From Rhodoluna sp. (GTDB taxonomy: Bacteria; Actinomycetota; Actinomycetes; Actinomycetales; Microbacteriaceae): DNA of 38,409 nt. The notes beneath the pieces were generated by a model, which made no database searches, was not told the origin of the DNA, and saw only the letters and a program-made list of their open reading frames with translations. The position numbers and the translations under genes were made by a program. This document shows positions 1 to 8,442 of this stretch, piece by piece. The stretch lies in contig JAURJV010000020.1 of assembly GCA_030832065.1 (NCBI GenBank), positions 1-38,409 of the forward strand, in the 5' to 3' direction. The stretch's first letter is position 1; every line of letters starts with the position of its first letter.

Positions 1-959
1 CTCACGATTATTGGCTTCAGAATATCTGTGACTTTGTCCATCACTTCTTTAGGAATAGCCACACCGACAGCCCCAATGTTTGAAGATATCTGATCAGGTG
101 AAGTGGCACCCACGATAGCTCCAGCTACGTTGCTGTTTTGCAGCACCCAAGCAAGTGAGAATTGAGCCATCGTGATACCCAGTTCATCTGCCAGCGGCTT
201 TAGCTGCTGAACGCGAGTTAGCACGTCTTCGGTAAGAAGCTTCTGGATGAAACTATTCACCTTGTCGTTTGCTGCTCTGGAATCCTGCGGAACCGGCTGG
301 CCTGGTAGATACTTACCGGTTAGAACACCCTGTGCCATAGGTGACCAAACGATTTGGCTTACCCCTAATTCTTCACAAGCAGGAATCACCTCTGCTTCGA
401 TAACTCGCCAAATCATTGAGTACTGCGGTTGGCTAGAGATAAGTTGGAAACCCATCTCTTTGGCAAGTTTGTGTCCGGCCCGAATTTGTTCGGCATTCCA
501 TTCCGAAACTCCGATGTATAGAGCTTTTCCTTGGCGAACTATATCTGCGAAAGCCTGCATGGTCTCTTCCAAAGAGGTTTCCACGTCATAGCGGTGAGCT
601 TGATAGAGATCAACGTAATCCATTTGTAAACGCTTGAGCGAGCCATTGATTGACTCCATGATGTGTTTTCTTGACAGACCGGTATCGTTTGGCATGCGCT
701 CAGCTACCGGCCAATAAACCTTGGTAAATACTTCAATGCCTTCGCGACGTTGCCCTTTTAGTGCTTCACCTAAAACAACTTCGGCGGCCTGGTTCGCGTA
801 GACGTCCGCAGTATCAAAGGAAGTAATTCCTCCGTCGAGTGCTGCGTGAACAGTAGAGATTGCGCGGTCATTCTCTATTTGGCTGGCGTGAGTTAGCCAG
901 TTTCCATAGATCAGTTCACTTACTTTAAAGCCGCTGTTACCTAGATATCTGTATTTCAT
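1..959 (-). CDS. Aldo/keto reductase, Kv-beta/YghZ-like (C-terminus cut by window edge)
   Basis: NAD(P)H-dependent oxidoreductase with a TIM-barrel fold, cytoplasmic, physiological substrate unknown. It is missing from the ORF track because no stop lies inside the window. I read it from ATG at 959 (MKYRYLGNSGFKVSEL), preceded by a GGAGC ribosome site. All four catalytic residues of the family are visible: D49, Y54 (FDTADVY), K80 (FTKVYW) and H122 (YQAHRYD). The C-terminal cofactor-binding segment IVGATSPDQ is also present. About 319 residues are in the window, near the full family length, so only a few residues are lost. It lies 20 bases downstream of the PLP decarboxylase on the same strand and is probably cotranscribed with it. 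The family call is firm; the substrate cannot be told. Confidence 0.9.
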   Translation of the reverse strand, partial: MKYRYLGNSGFKVSELIYGNWLTHASQIENDRAISTVHAALDGGITSFDTADVYANQAAEVVLGEALKGQRREGIEVFTKVYWPVAERMPNDTGLSRKHIMESINGSLKRLQMDYVDLYQAHRYDVETSLEETMQAFADIVRQGKALYIGVSEWNAEQIRAGHKLAKEMGFQLISSQPQYSMIWRVIEAEVIPACEELGVSQIVWSPMAQGVLTGKYLPGQPVPQDSRAANDKVNSFIQKLLTEDVLTRVQQLKPLADELGITMAQFSLAWVLQNSNVAGAIVGATSPDQISSNIGAVGVAIPKEVMDKVTDILKPIIV

Positions 960-979
960 CGGAGCTCCGTTTCTTGTTT

Positions 980-2371
980 TTAGAGAGTCATCAGCTGGCG
1001 GGTTAGGTCTGAAATTCTATCGTTTAGCCGAGGCACCCAAGCCTCTTGTTCTGGCTTCATCAAGACGCTCCTAAGAATTCTTGCCTGCTGAGCATCTTCG
1101 CTAATGGTAAATCCGCGTGCTTTTAGCTGATATGGCTTCACTACATAGGTAGCGATATGTATTTGCTCTTCTCGCGAGCATTTGGCTAGATCAACTAAAA
1201 GAGAATGCGAGATATCATCCAGCTTGGACATCGAGCCGACCCTTGGCAGGTAGGTCAAGATATCCAGCTCAGGCTTTTGATAAGCCTGCAAGACGTCAGA
1301 GCTTTCCAGGAGTTCAAACCAATTCGATGCTGCATTTCGGGTTGGAATCAAGGCAGCTCCCAGGCCCTGCTCAGTCAACGGGAATAATTTTAGAGTTGCC
1401 CATATTGCTGCCGCTGATGCTCCGGCTCTTGAGCACTCCAATTGAATTTCACCGAAGTGTAGATCTTCTGAGATGAAATAGGTGTATGGAGAGTCGTGCT
1501 TGTAGAACTTTCCGATACTGAGGTCTTTGAAGAAAACTGCTCCACTACCATAGGGCTGCAGTCCGTGTTTGTGGGGGTCAACCACAATAGAGTCAGCGTC
1601 CTTGAGGGCCGAATAGTGTCTTGCTGTTTCCGGGGCTAGGTGATTCTCTGCTATCAGTTTGAAGAAGCCTCCGTAGGCGGTATCAACGTGGATTCTGACG
1701 CCATACTCCTTAGCCAGCTCTACGATGTCCGCGAGTGGGTCTACGGCACCAAGACCTGTGGTTCCCAAGGTTACTACAACTGTTCCGATTTCGCCGGTCT
1801 TCAGCTCTTGCTCCAGTGCGTCCAGATCCATTCGACCAGTTGCATCGGTTGGAATTGAAACATTGGTGGTTCCAAGAACTTCTGACATTCTCGAATGCGT
1901 GTAGTGGGCATCGGCAGAGTGGGCGATTTTCTTATTTGGTTCTAGCTCTCTTGCCACCCAGAGTGCTTCTAGGTTCGCTGTCGTTCCACTCCAAGTGAGG
2001 TGGCCTAAAAACTCTTCCGGGTATTCAAACATCGCAGCCATCTGCTTGAGAACTTCTCGTTCCATCACCGTAGTTGCAGGGGAGGCGTCGATTGAGTGAT
2101 TATTTGGATTAATCATCATCGTGGCAAGGTATGCAGCCACTGCAACCGGATGCGGTGCTTTAAGCATTTGCGCTGCGTAGCTGGGGTGAAAGTAAGGAAA
2201 ATTGTCTTCTAGACGTTCAGTCAATTCTTTTAGGACTGCCGCAGCTTTAGCTTGGTCAGATCTAAGACTTGGATGAACCTCATAGGCAGGGTAGCTGTCT
2301 TTGAGTTCCTCTATTGCGTTGACCACTTGATCTACCAGGCTCGGTAAATGCAAGCCATTTTGTTCTGCCAC
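980..2371 (-). CDS. Pyridoxal-phosphate dependent group II amino-acid decarboxylase
   Basis: Decarboxylates an amino acid to an amine using PLP. Family members act on glutamate, aspartate, 2,4-diaminobutyrate or aromatic amino acids, and the sequence does not settle which. The fold-type I signature is complete: H156 (SADAHYTHS) to stack on the cofactor, D230 (HVDTAYGG) for the pyridine nitrogen, and the Schiff-base lysine K268 in VDPHKHG. At 463 residues it has normal length. The start is GTG at 2371, six bases after AAAGGAG. It sits between DUF3043 (30-base gap) and the aldo/keto reductase (20-base gap), so the amine or aldehyde products might be linked to that reductase, which is inference only. 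Confidence 0.88.
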   Translation of the reverse strand: MAEQNGLHLPSLVDQVVNAIEELKDSYPAYEVHPSLRSDQAKAAAVLKELTERLEDNFPYFHPSYAAQMLKAPHPVAVAAYLATMMINPNNHSIDASPATTVMEREVLKQMAAMFEYPEEFLGHLTWSGTTANLEALWVARELEPNKKIAHSADAHYTHSRMSEVLGTTNVSIPTDATGRMDLDALEQELKTGEIGTVVVTLGTTGLGAVDPLADIVELAKEYGVRIHVDTAYGGFFKLIAENHLAPETARHYSALKDADSIVVDPHKHGLQPYGSGAVFFKDLSIGKFYKHDSPYTYFISEDLHFGEIQLECSRAGASAAAIWATLKLFPLTEQGLGAALIPTRNAASNWFELLESSDVLQAYQKPELDILTYLPRVGSMSKLDDISHSLLVDLAKCSREEQIHIATYVVKPYQLKARGFTISEDAQQARILRSVLMKPEQEAWVPRLNDRISDLTRQLMTL

Positions 2372-2401
2372 AGTTAACTCCTTTGTGAACTTGGCTAGTT
2401 G

Positions 2402-2953
2402 TTATTTCTTTACTGATCGACGCTTATTTGGTTTAGGAATTCTAAGTGGACGTGGCTGCATGCCGCGCATCAGAATGTAGAACCAAGTTCCTTTCTGAAT
2501 GACCACGTCAGTGCCCATTTTCTCTCGGATACGTTTTCTCGCTACTGAGTTAAGCCAGGTCACTTCAAGACAACAAATACCAAGAACACCAAACATAATG
2601 AAAGTGATAATGCTTTGATTTTCTACTGAAGTCATATTTGAGAAAAGTAGAAAGACGATCATTATGAGCAGCAGTCCCTCGATAAAGGTGAATCTGTTGT
2701 CCAAGACCTCACGAACTATCTTTCGCTGTGGTCCACGATCTCTTCCCAAAAGGTAACGTTCGTCACCGGCCAACATCGCTGCTCTTTGCTGTTTGCGCTG
2801 TTCAGCTTGACGAGCTCTAGCCGCTGCCACAGCTTCTTTGCTTCTGTTTCCAACTATCGGTTTGATGTTGGCGGCTTCCCGCTCTTTACGCTTCGGGGTT
2901 GGCCGACCCTTGCCGGTTGGTTTCAGATTGGAATCTTTTTCGTTCTCGGTCAT
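2402..2953 (-). CDS. DUF3043 family membrane protein
   Basis: Function unknown. The 183-residue protein has a long, highly basic, alanine- and arginine-rich N-terminus (residues 1-60, with KGRPTPKRKEREAA), then two hydrophobic segments at about 92-112 and 117-135, and a basic tail ending in NKRRSVKK. This layout matches DUF3043, a family found in actinobacteria beside the dipeptidase/HesB/cytochrome oxidase genes, as here. Start ATG at 2953 follows an AGGAAA ribosome site. It is the first gene of a minus-strand unit with the decarboxylase and the aldo/keto reductase, and is divergent from the dipeptidase with only 43 bases between them. Confidence 0.8.
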   Translation of the reverse strand: MTENEKDSNLKPTGKGRPTPKRKEREAANIKPIVGNRSKEAVAAARARQAEQRKQQRAAMLAGDERYLLGRDRGPQRKIVREVLDNRFTFIEGLLLIMIVFLLFSNMTSVENQSIITFIMFGVLGICCLEVTWLNSVARKRIREKMGTDVVIQKGTWFYILMRGMQPRPLRIPKPNKRRSVKK

Positions 2954-2984
2954 GAATTTCCTAAGTTTTTAGCAATCAGTGAAT

Positions 2985-2990
2985 TAGATT
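2985..2990 (+). promoter_or_regulatory. -10 box of a predicted leaderless dipeptidase promoter, overlapping an opposite -10
   Basis: TAGATT ends six bases before the dipeptidase ATG and there is no Shine-Dalgarno, so the mRNA should start at or next to the A of ATG. Read on the minus strand, bases 2986-2991 give TAATCT, a usable -10 for DUF3043. The two promoters would therefore share one melting site. Confidence 0.5.
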
Positions 2991-2996
2991 ACTCTC

Positions 2997-4424
2997 ATGA
3001 CATTCTCGCCCACTCCAGCAAGTTCAGTTCACATGACACCCAATCAAGACTTGATTGACCAGGCCAAAAACCTGATTGAGTCTGATTTTCCCGCTAAGTT
3101 GGCCACACTTGGCCAACTGGTGCGAATCCCCGGCATAGCTTGGGACGCCTTCGATGCTAATGAACTGGAGCGAAGCGCTGAGGCGGTTGCCGAGCTTTTC
3201 CGTAAATCCGGAGTTTTTGACCAGGTGGAGATAAAGTGGGCATCCTTTGAGGGTGTGCCGGGTGCTCCGGCGGTTTTGGCCTCCAGACAGGCGAAAAACG
3301 GTAAACCACATGTGCTTTTGTATGCTCACCACGACGTCCAGCCACCAGGGGATGAAGACCTATGGCTCAGCCCCGCCTTTGAGCCAACTGCTCGGGATGG
3401 CCGTATTTACGGGCGTGGGGCCGCTGATGACAAGGCCGGTGTGATTACCCATTTGGCCGCTGTAGAGGCGCTGAAGAGCCTGATAGGTGAGGATTTTGAC
3501 CTGGGAATCTCTATCTTCATCGAGGGCGAGGAAGAGGCTGGATCTAGGACTTTTAGGGCCTTCTTGGATGAAAACAGGGACAAATTGGCCGCTGATGCCA
3601 TCATCGTTGCGGATTCAATGAACTGGTCACCGGAGATTCCGGCCCTAACAGTAAGTCTTCGCGGGGTTGTGGCTATTGATTTTGAAGTCAGGACTATGGA
3701 ACATGCTGTCCACTCGGGGATGTTCGGTGGGGCAATACCAGATGCCATGATTCCTATGATCAAAGTCCTAGCTTCTCTGCATGACGATAAGGGAAATGTG
3801 GCAGTGAAAGGCCTAAAAACCTACAAATTTGAGGACCTGCCTTACACCGATGCAAACCTAAGGCAGGACAGCAGTCTGCTGCCAGAGGTTAGCCAGATTG
3901 GCGATGGTGGGCTGATGGACAGACTCTGGGGTAAACCTGCCCTAACTGTGATCGGCTTAGATGCTCCATCCGTTGCCAAGTCTTCAAATACACTTATGCC
4001 TTCGGCTCGTGCCGCTATCAGCATGAGAATTGCTCCAGGGCAGGATCCAAACGAAGCGTTGGAGGCCTTGAAAGCTCACCTGACTGAAAATGTCCCTTTT
4101 GGAGCGGTTATCGAATTCGGTAAATCCGAGACTGGTAAACCATTTATGGCAGAAACCTCAGGTTGGGCAGCTCAACTTGCCAAAAACAGTTTGGCCGCGG
4201 CCTTTGGCAACCCAGCTGTTGATATCGGTATCGGAGGTTCAATTCCATTTATTGCTGACCTAACAGAGGTTTTCCCAGATGCTCAAATCTTGGTTACCGG
4301 TGTTGAGGACGCAGACTCAAGGGCCCACAGTCCAAATGAGTCCATTCACTTAGTTGGCCTGAAAAACGCCATGGTGGCAGAAGCTCTATTCCTATTGAGC
4401 TGCAACCAATTAGTCAAAGAGTAG
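2997..4424 (+). CDS. M20 family metallopeptidase (dipeptidase)
   Basis: Zinc-dependent cytoplasmic peptidase expected to cleave dipeptides or related amide substrates. Visible M20 features are the first metal-ligand motif YAHHDVQP (H112, D114), the bridging region GRGAADDKAG (near D144/D145), and the catalytic glutamate cluster IEGEEEAGS (177-180). The dimerisation (lid) domain follows in the middle, with HSGMFGG, and a late metal-histidine region lies at DSRAHSPNE. The length of 475 residues is normal. I keep ATG 2997 because a TAGATT box lies six bases upstream without a Shine-Dalgarno; the in-frame ATG at 3033 is the alternative. It precedes the IscA-type gene by 30 bases and may share its transcript. 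Confidence 0.9.
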   Translation: MTFSPTPASSVHMTPNQDLIDQAKNLIESDFPAKLATLGQLVRIPGIAWDAFDANELERSAEAVAELFRKSGVFDQVEIKWASFEGVPGAPAVLASRQAKNGKPHVLLYAHHDVQPPGDEDLWLSPAFEPTARDGRIYGRGAADDKAGVITHLAAVEALKSLIGEDFDLGISIFIEGEEEAGSRTFRAFLDENRDKLAADAIIVADSMNWSPEIPALTVSLRGVVAIDFEVRTMEHAVHSGMFGGAIPDAMIPMIKVLASLHDDKGNVAVKGLKTYKFEDLPYTDANLRQDSSLLPEVSQIGDGGLMDRLWGKPALTVIGLDAPSVAKSSNTLMPSARAAISMRIAPGQDPNEALEALKAHLTENVPFGAVIEFGKSETGKPFMAETSGWAAQLAKNSLAAAFGNPAVDIGIGGSIPFIADLTEVFPDAQILVTGVEDADSRAHSPNESIHLVGLKNAMVAEALFLLSCNQLVKE

Positions 4425-4454
4425 TTAGAATAAGAGGGAAAGTAAGGAGCTCAA

Positions 4455-4817
4455 ATGACCCAGACTATGCAACTAGGTTTGATTGTTACTGAAGCGGCAA
4501 AAACCGAACTAAAGCGTCACCTTGAAGCTGTTGATCAGGCTGACCTAAAGCCAGGGGAGAAGCTTCGAGTCAGAATTGAGGTCGTGGTAGGCGGTTGTGC
4601 TGGATTTAAGCACCTACCTACAGTTCTAGACCCTGAACTTCGTGAAGGTGACATCGTCAGAGATTACGATGGCATCGAGTTCGTTGCCGATTCAAACACC
4701 GTGCCATTTATCGAAGGTGCAACCTTCGACTTCATCGACACTTTTGAGCAGAGAGCTTTCAAGATTGATAACCCTAATGCTCAGGGTTCATGTGCCTGTG
4801 GATCTTCATTTGGATAA
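4455..4817 (+). CDS. IscA/ErpA/HesB-type iron-sulfur carrier protein
   Basis: A-type carrier that receives Fe-S clusters and passes them to apoproteins. The three cluster-ligating cysteines are in place: C48 in GGCAGFK, and C113 and C115 in GSCACGSSF at the C-terminus. At 120 residues it is full length. ATG 4455 follows AAGGAG. The orthologous mycobacterial HesB-like gene (Rv2204c) also lies close to ctaC, so this is a conserved neighbourhood. The Rieske protein QcrA encoded further along is a plausible client, but this is inference. A strong terminator follows directly. Confidence 0.9.
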   Translation: MTQTMQLGLIVTEAAKTELKRHLEAVDQADLKPGEKLRVRIEVVVGGCAGFKHLPTVLDPELREGDIVRDYDGIEFVADSNTVPFIEGATFDFIDTFEQRAFKIDNPNAQGSCACGSSFG

Positions 4818-4834
4818 ATCTGTTTTCTAATTTG

Positions 4835-4858
4835 GCCTGCCTTCGGGCAGGCTTTTTT
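4835..4858 (+). terminator. Intrinsic terminator after the IscA-type gene
   Basis: GCCTGCC, a TTCG tetraloop and GGCAGGC form a perfect seven-pair stem, followed by six T. It separates the dipeptidase/IscA unit from the cytochrome oxidase operon. Confidence 0.93.
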
Positions 4859-4913
4859 AGTTAAAACCCTTGATTTTATGGGGTAAATGGGGGCTTTCGG
4901 TCTCTCGAGTGAA

Positions 4914-4919
4914 TAGACT
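4914..4919 (+). promoter_or_regulatory. Candidate -10 box of the ctaC-ctaD-ctaF operon
   Basis: TAGACT, the same hexamer seen at several other units in this window, lies 34 bases before the GTG start. Transcription would begin near 4926 and leave a short leader carrying GAAGGG. No convincing -35 is visible. Confidence 0.4.
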
Positions 4920-4953
4920 AGAAGCGTAAAGAAACACTATTGAAGGGTCGATT

Positions 4954-5817
4954 GTGCCTCGTAAGCCTCGATTTAAATGGGCTATTTTGCCTGTATTCGC
5001 AGTATTGGTAGCCAGCCTAAGTGGCTGTAGTTCAGAGCAATTCTCTAGAGGCTTCCTACCAGGTGCCCCTGGTGTCACCAACCAAACCGACCGGATCGTA
5101 AACCTTTGGAATGTTTCTTGGATAGTGCTTTGGATCGTGGGAATCATAGCTTGGGGCCTTATGTTTTGGGCGATTATCGTCTACCGTCGCCGCAAGGGTG
5201 ACCGTGAAATCCCGCCTCAGCTTCGATACAACATGCCAATCGAGACTCTATTTACCGTTGTCCCATTCATTTTGGTGATTGGCTTTTTTGTTCAAACCAC
5301 AGTCGATATGAACGAAATCGAAAAGAAGGTCGACAGCGAATATCGCATTGAAGTTATTGGTAAGCAATGGTCGTGGGACTTCAACTACACAAACGACAAT
5401 GTTTATGACAGTGGTCTGCAACTACCTGAAAACCAGAGCGAAGCAGAACTTCCAGTTCTTTACTTACCGGTGAATAAGACAGTCGAAATCGACTTGGTTT
5501 CAAGAGACGTAATCCACTCTTTCTGGGTTATTGACTTCCTCTACAAGAAAGATGTTTTCCCAGGTTTTGTAAACAAAATGTACATAACACCTCAGGTTAT
5601 TGGCGATTACAAAGGTAAGTGCGCCGAGCTTTGTGGTGAGTATCACTCCGCCATGCTTTTCAATGTCAAGGTAGTTTCCGAAGCAGATTACAAGGCCCAC
5701 ATGGCAAAGCTTGAGGCACTTGGATACAAGGGGCAACTTACAGCTGACCCGAATGACCCAGACAATTTGAACCGCAATAACAATCTTCCAGGCGACGACC
5801 CAGAAATCAGAGGCTAA
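4954..5817 (+). CDS. ctaC: Cytochrome c oxidase subunit II
   Basis: Carries the binuclear CuA centre that takes electrons from the bcc complex and hands them to subunit I of the aa3 oxidase. A lipoprotein signal comes first (lipobox LSGC, C25), then two membrane helices at about 51-77 and 98-115, and the outward-facing cupredoxin domain. CuA ligands are visible: H188 (HSFWVIDF), C223, E225, C227, H231 and M234 in [12 protein letters not shown]. The start is GTG 4954, preceded by GAAGGG six bases upstream. At 287 residues it has usual length. It heads the operon with ctaD (2-base gap) and ctaF. The lipobox makes it a possible substrate of the Lnt encoded in this window. Confidence 0.97.
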   Translation: MPRKPRFKWAILPVFAVLVASLSGCSSEQFSRGFLPGAPGVTNQTDRIVNLWNVSWIVLWIVGIIAWGLMFWAIIVYRRRKGDREIPPQLRYNMPIETLFTVVPFILVIGFFVQTTVDMNEIEKKVDSEYRIEVIGKQWSWDFNYTNDNVYDSGLQLPENQSEAELPVLYLPVNKTVEIDLVSRDVIHSFWVIDFLYKKDVFPGFVNKMYITPQVIGDYKGKCAELCGEYHSAMLFNVKVVSEADYKAHMAKLEALGYKGQLTADPNDPDNLNRNNNLPGDDPEIRG

Positions 5818-5819
5818 TC

Positions 5820-7469
5820 ATGATTACTACTGCAAAGAAATCTCGGGGACGCATAATTGTTGATTGGGTTACTACAACCGATCACAAGAAAATCGGTTAC
5901 CTGTATCTAATCACTTCAGTTATTTACTTCATGATCGCCGGTGTTATGGCGTTGGTTATTCGAGCACAGCTTGCTATGCCTGGCTTGACCATCGTCGAAA
6001 CTAAAGAGCAATACAACCAGCTCTTCACCATGCATGGAACCATCATGCTCCTGATGTTTGCAACCCCGCTTTTCGCCGGCTTTGCTAACGTTCTGATGCC
6101 GCTTCAGATCGGTGCACCAGATGTTGCATTCCCGAGACTGAACGCGATTGCCTACTGGTTCTACTTCTTCGGTTCGTTTGTAGCGGTTGCTGGTTTCTTT
6201 ACGCCTCAAGGTGCAGCTGGTTTTGGTTGGTTTGCATATGCGCCATTATCCAATACGACCTTCTCGCCAGGGCTTGGAGGTGACCTGTGGGTATTTGGTT
6301 TGGCTCTTTCAGGTTTCGGAACCATCATGGGTGGTGTTAACTTCATCACTACCATCGTGACGATGCGTGCTCCTGGTATGACAATGTTCCGCATGCCGAT
6401 CTTCACTTGGAACACTTTGGTAACCTCCATTCTGGTTATCATGTGTTTCCCACCGCTAGCCGCAGCATTGTTTGCTCTAGGTGCGGACCGTAAGTTTGGT
6501 GCTCACATTTTCGATCCAGCTAACGGTGGCCCGATGCTCTGGCAGCACCTGTTCTGGTTCTTCGGTCACCCAGAGGTTTACATTCTTGCATTGCCATTCT
6601 TTGGAATAGTTTCCGAAATCTTCCCAGTGTTTAGCCGCAAGCCAATCTTCGGTTACCGCACTTTGGTTTACGCGACCATCGCAATTGCAGCACTGTCCAT
6701 GACAGTTTGGGCTCACCACATGTATGTCACTGGTTCAGTTCTGCTGCCGTTCTTTGCCTTTACAACAATGTTGATTGCAGTTCCAACCGGAGTGAAGATA
6801 TTTAACTGGATTGGAACTATGTGGCGGGGATCGGTAACTTTTGAGACCCCGATGATCTTCTCACTTGGATTCTTGACCACCTTCATCTTCGGAGGACTTA
6901 CCGGAGTCATCTTGGCTTCACCGGCCCTTGATTTTCACCTGAGTGACAGCTACTTCGTAGTTGCCCACTTCCACTACGTTGTGTTTGGAACCGTTGTGTT
7001 TGCAATGTTCGCTGGTTTCTACTTCTGGTGGCCGAAGATGACCGGAAAGATGCTCAATGAGCGTCTAGGCAAAATCCACTTCTGGCTACTCTTTGTTGGT
7101 TTCCACGTCACATTCCTGATTCAGCACTGGCTAGGTGTAATTGGTATGCCACGTCGTTACTACAGCTACTTGGAGAGTGATGGCTTCACCTGGATGAACC
7201 AGATTTCAACAGTTGGGTCAATCCTGCTTGGTCTTTCCATGATTCCGTTCCTTTGGAACGTCTGGATCACCCACCGCAATGGTGTTCGCGTTGAAATGAA
7301 TGACCCTTGGGGTTACGGACGTTCACTGGAGTGGGCTACTGCTTCACCGGTACCACGTCACAACTTCACTTCTATTCCGCGAATCAGAAGCGAATCACCA
7401 GCTTTCGATCTGAACCATCCGGAGTATGCCTCACCTGAAGCCAAAGCATCGGCGAAAGAGCGAGCGTAA
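5820..7469 (+). CDS. ctaD: Cytochrome c oxidase subunit I (aa3 type)
   Basis: Catalytic subunit that reduces oxygen to water and pumps protons. It has twelve expected membrane helices in 549 residues. All metal ligands are present: H72 (TMHGTIM) and H385 for heme a, H383 for heme a3 ([10 protein letters not shown]), and H250 plus H299/H300 for CuB. E252-x-Y254 in GHPEVY gives the cross-linked tyrosine of A-family oxidases. The start two bases after the ctaC stop indicates translational coupling. In mycobacteria ctaD is unlinked from ctaC; the linked order here is common in other actinobacteria. Confidence 0.98.
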   Translation: MITTAKKSRGRIIVDWVTTTDHKKIGYLYLITSVIYFMIAGVMALVIRAQLAMPGLTIVETKEQYNQLFTMHGTIMLLMFATPLFAGFANVLMPLQIGAPDVAFPRLNAIAYWFYFFGSFVAVAGFFTPQGAAGFGWFAYAPLSNTTFSPGLGGDLWVFGLALSGFGTIMGGVNFITTIVTMRAPGMTMFRMPIFTWNTLVTSILVIMCFPPLAAALFALGADRKFGAHIFDPANGGPMLWQHLFWFFGHPEVYILALPFFGIVSEIFPVFSRKPIFGYRTLVYATIAIAALSMTVWAHHMYVTGSVLLPFFAFTTMLIAVPTGVKIFNWIGTMWRGSVTFETPMIFSLGFLTTFIFGGLTGVILASPALDFHLSDSYFVVAHFHYVVFGTVVFAMFAGFYFWWPKMTGKMLNERLGKIHFWLLFVGFHVTFLIQHWLGVIGMPRRYYSYLESDGFTWMNQISTVGSILLGLSMIPFLWNVWITHRNGVRVEMNDPWGYGRSLEWATASPVPRHNFTSIPRIRSESPAFDLNHPEYASPEAKASAKERA

Positions 7470-7478
7470 GGATAGAAA

Positions 7479-7889
7479 TTGAAAACAAATACCAACATAT
7501 TTATTCTGCTGACTGTCTTTTATACAGTTGTCGCTATCGCTTATGCTTACTGGTCCTTTCTTGTTTACGGGGAGATGGAAGTAATCGGTAGTGCGGCTAT
7601 CGCGATGCTGGCGATAATGGGAAGCTTCATCGCTTTCTATTTCGGCAAAACTGCCAGAAACTTTACCGGTCCTGAGGATGTAGCAACAGCCAACATTGAA
7701 GATGGCGAAGCTGAAGTTGGCTTCTATGCACCATGGTCATGGTGGCCTTTTGTTCTAGGTGTTACAGGGGCTTTGTGTTTTACTTCGCTAGCAGTCGGCT
7801 GGTGGTTGTTCATGATTGGTTTCCCACTGGCGATCATCGGCCTGGTTGGTTTCGTATTTGAGCACTCCAGAGGATTGCACGCCCACTAA
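7479..7889 (+). CDS. ctaF: Cytochrome c oxidase subunit IV, actinobacterial type
   Basis: Small accessory subunit of the actinobacterial aa3 oxidase. The 136 residues contain about four hydrophobic helices (7-28, 36-56, 90-110, 111-130) and the family motif EVGFYAPWSWWPF between the second and third. The start is TTG 7479, nine bases after ctaD and preceded by AAGGA. It ends convergently with the P-loop kinase-like gene, overlapping it by four bases, so no terminator separates the two units. Sequence, size and place behind ctaD make the call safe. Confidence 0.92.
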   Translation: MKTNTNIFILLTVFYTVVAIAYAYWSFLVYGEMEVIGSAAIAMLAIMGSFIAFYFGKTARNFTGPEDVATANIEDGEAEVGFYAPWSWWPFVLGVTGALCFTSLAVGWWLFMIGFPLAIIGLVGFVFEHSRGLHAH

Positions 7890-8416
7890 AGGCTGCTAAC
7901 CGCTTTCCTAAAGTTACCAAGTTCGGCTTGATTAGTAATCCGAATCACCTTTAGATCTGGTCTGCTGCTTGCGTATTCCGAGTAACGGACTCGACGTTGC
8001 TGGTGGGATATCCAAGAGAAGAGAATTGGATTTAACTCAGGATCTCTAGAAAGCAAAAATCTCCATTCCTCCTGGTTTCCTGACCAAAGCTTCTCCCGAA
8101 AAATTACTCGCCTAAGTGAACGTCTTAATATGCGACTAAACACCCTAAGTCTGGGGAGGTCAAGCAACACCAACGTATCGCCAGCTACCGGTTCAATGTT
8201 TTTGCCTAAGAAGTTGCCATCGATTACGACCCGAGGATTCGCCGCCATCTCTTTATCGATTATGTCTTTGAATTCATTAGGTTCGCGCTTTTGCCAATTT
8301 GGCAGCCAGAGAACAGCATCCATTTCTATGTGGGGGATTGCAAGCTCGTCGGCTATAAATTTTGCCAGGGTTGACTTGCCGGAACCAGAAGTGCCCACCA
8401 CGAAAATGTTGTTCAT
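7886..8416 (-). CDS. Small P-loop kinase-like protein (adenylate kinase/FlaR-like)
   Basis: A P-loop NTPase of the adenylate kinase-like group; its substrate is unknown. Walker A (VGTSGSGKST) lies at the N-terminus, a conserved IEMDAVLW follows, then RVVIDGNF and a basic lid-like stretch (RRSLRRVIFREKLW). The track starts at GTG 8425, but that GTG directly abuts AAGGAAG. ATG 8416 lies eight bases after the same site and is the better start, giving 176 residues. It follows qcrB by 26 bases on the same strand, so it probably forms the tail of the ctaE-qcrCAB operon. No respiratory role is known for such proteins. Confidence 0.8.
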   Translation of the reverse strand: MNNIFVVGTSGSGKSTLAKFIADELAIPHIEMDAVLWLPNWQKREPNEFKDIIDKEMAANPRVVIDGNFLGKNIEPVAGDTLVLLDLPRLRVFSRILRRSLRRVIFREKLWSGNQEEWRFLLSRDPELNPILFSWISHQQRRVRYSEYASSRPDLKVIRITNQAELGNFRKAVSSL

Positions 8417-8442
8417 GATGGGCACTTCCTTGAATGTTGTTT

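Noticed and set aside
247-591. Plus-strand ORF of 114 residues
   Set aside because: It is the antisense shadow of the aldo/keto reductase, whose catalytic motifs are complete on the minus strand.
3407-3763. Minus-strand ORF of 118 residues inside the dipeptidase
   Set aside because: It is antisense to the metal-binding core of the M20 gene, low in complexity and without a start signal.
4857-5147. Minus-strand ORF of 96 residues over the ctaC start
   Set aside because: It covers the terminator, the ctaC promoter region and the ctaC signal peptide in antisense, with no recognisable domain.
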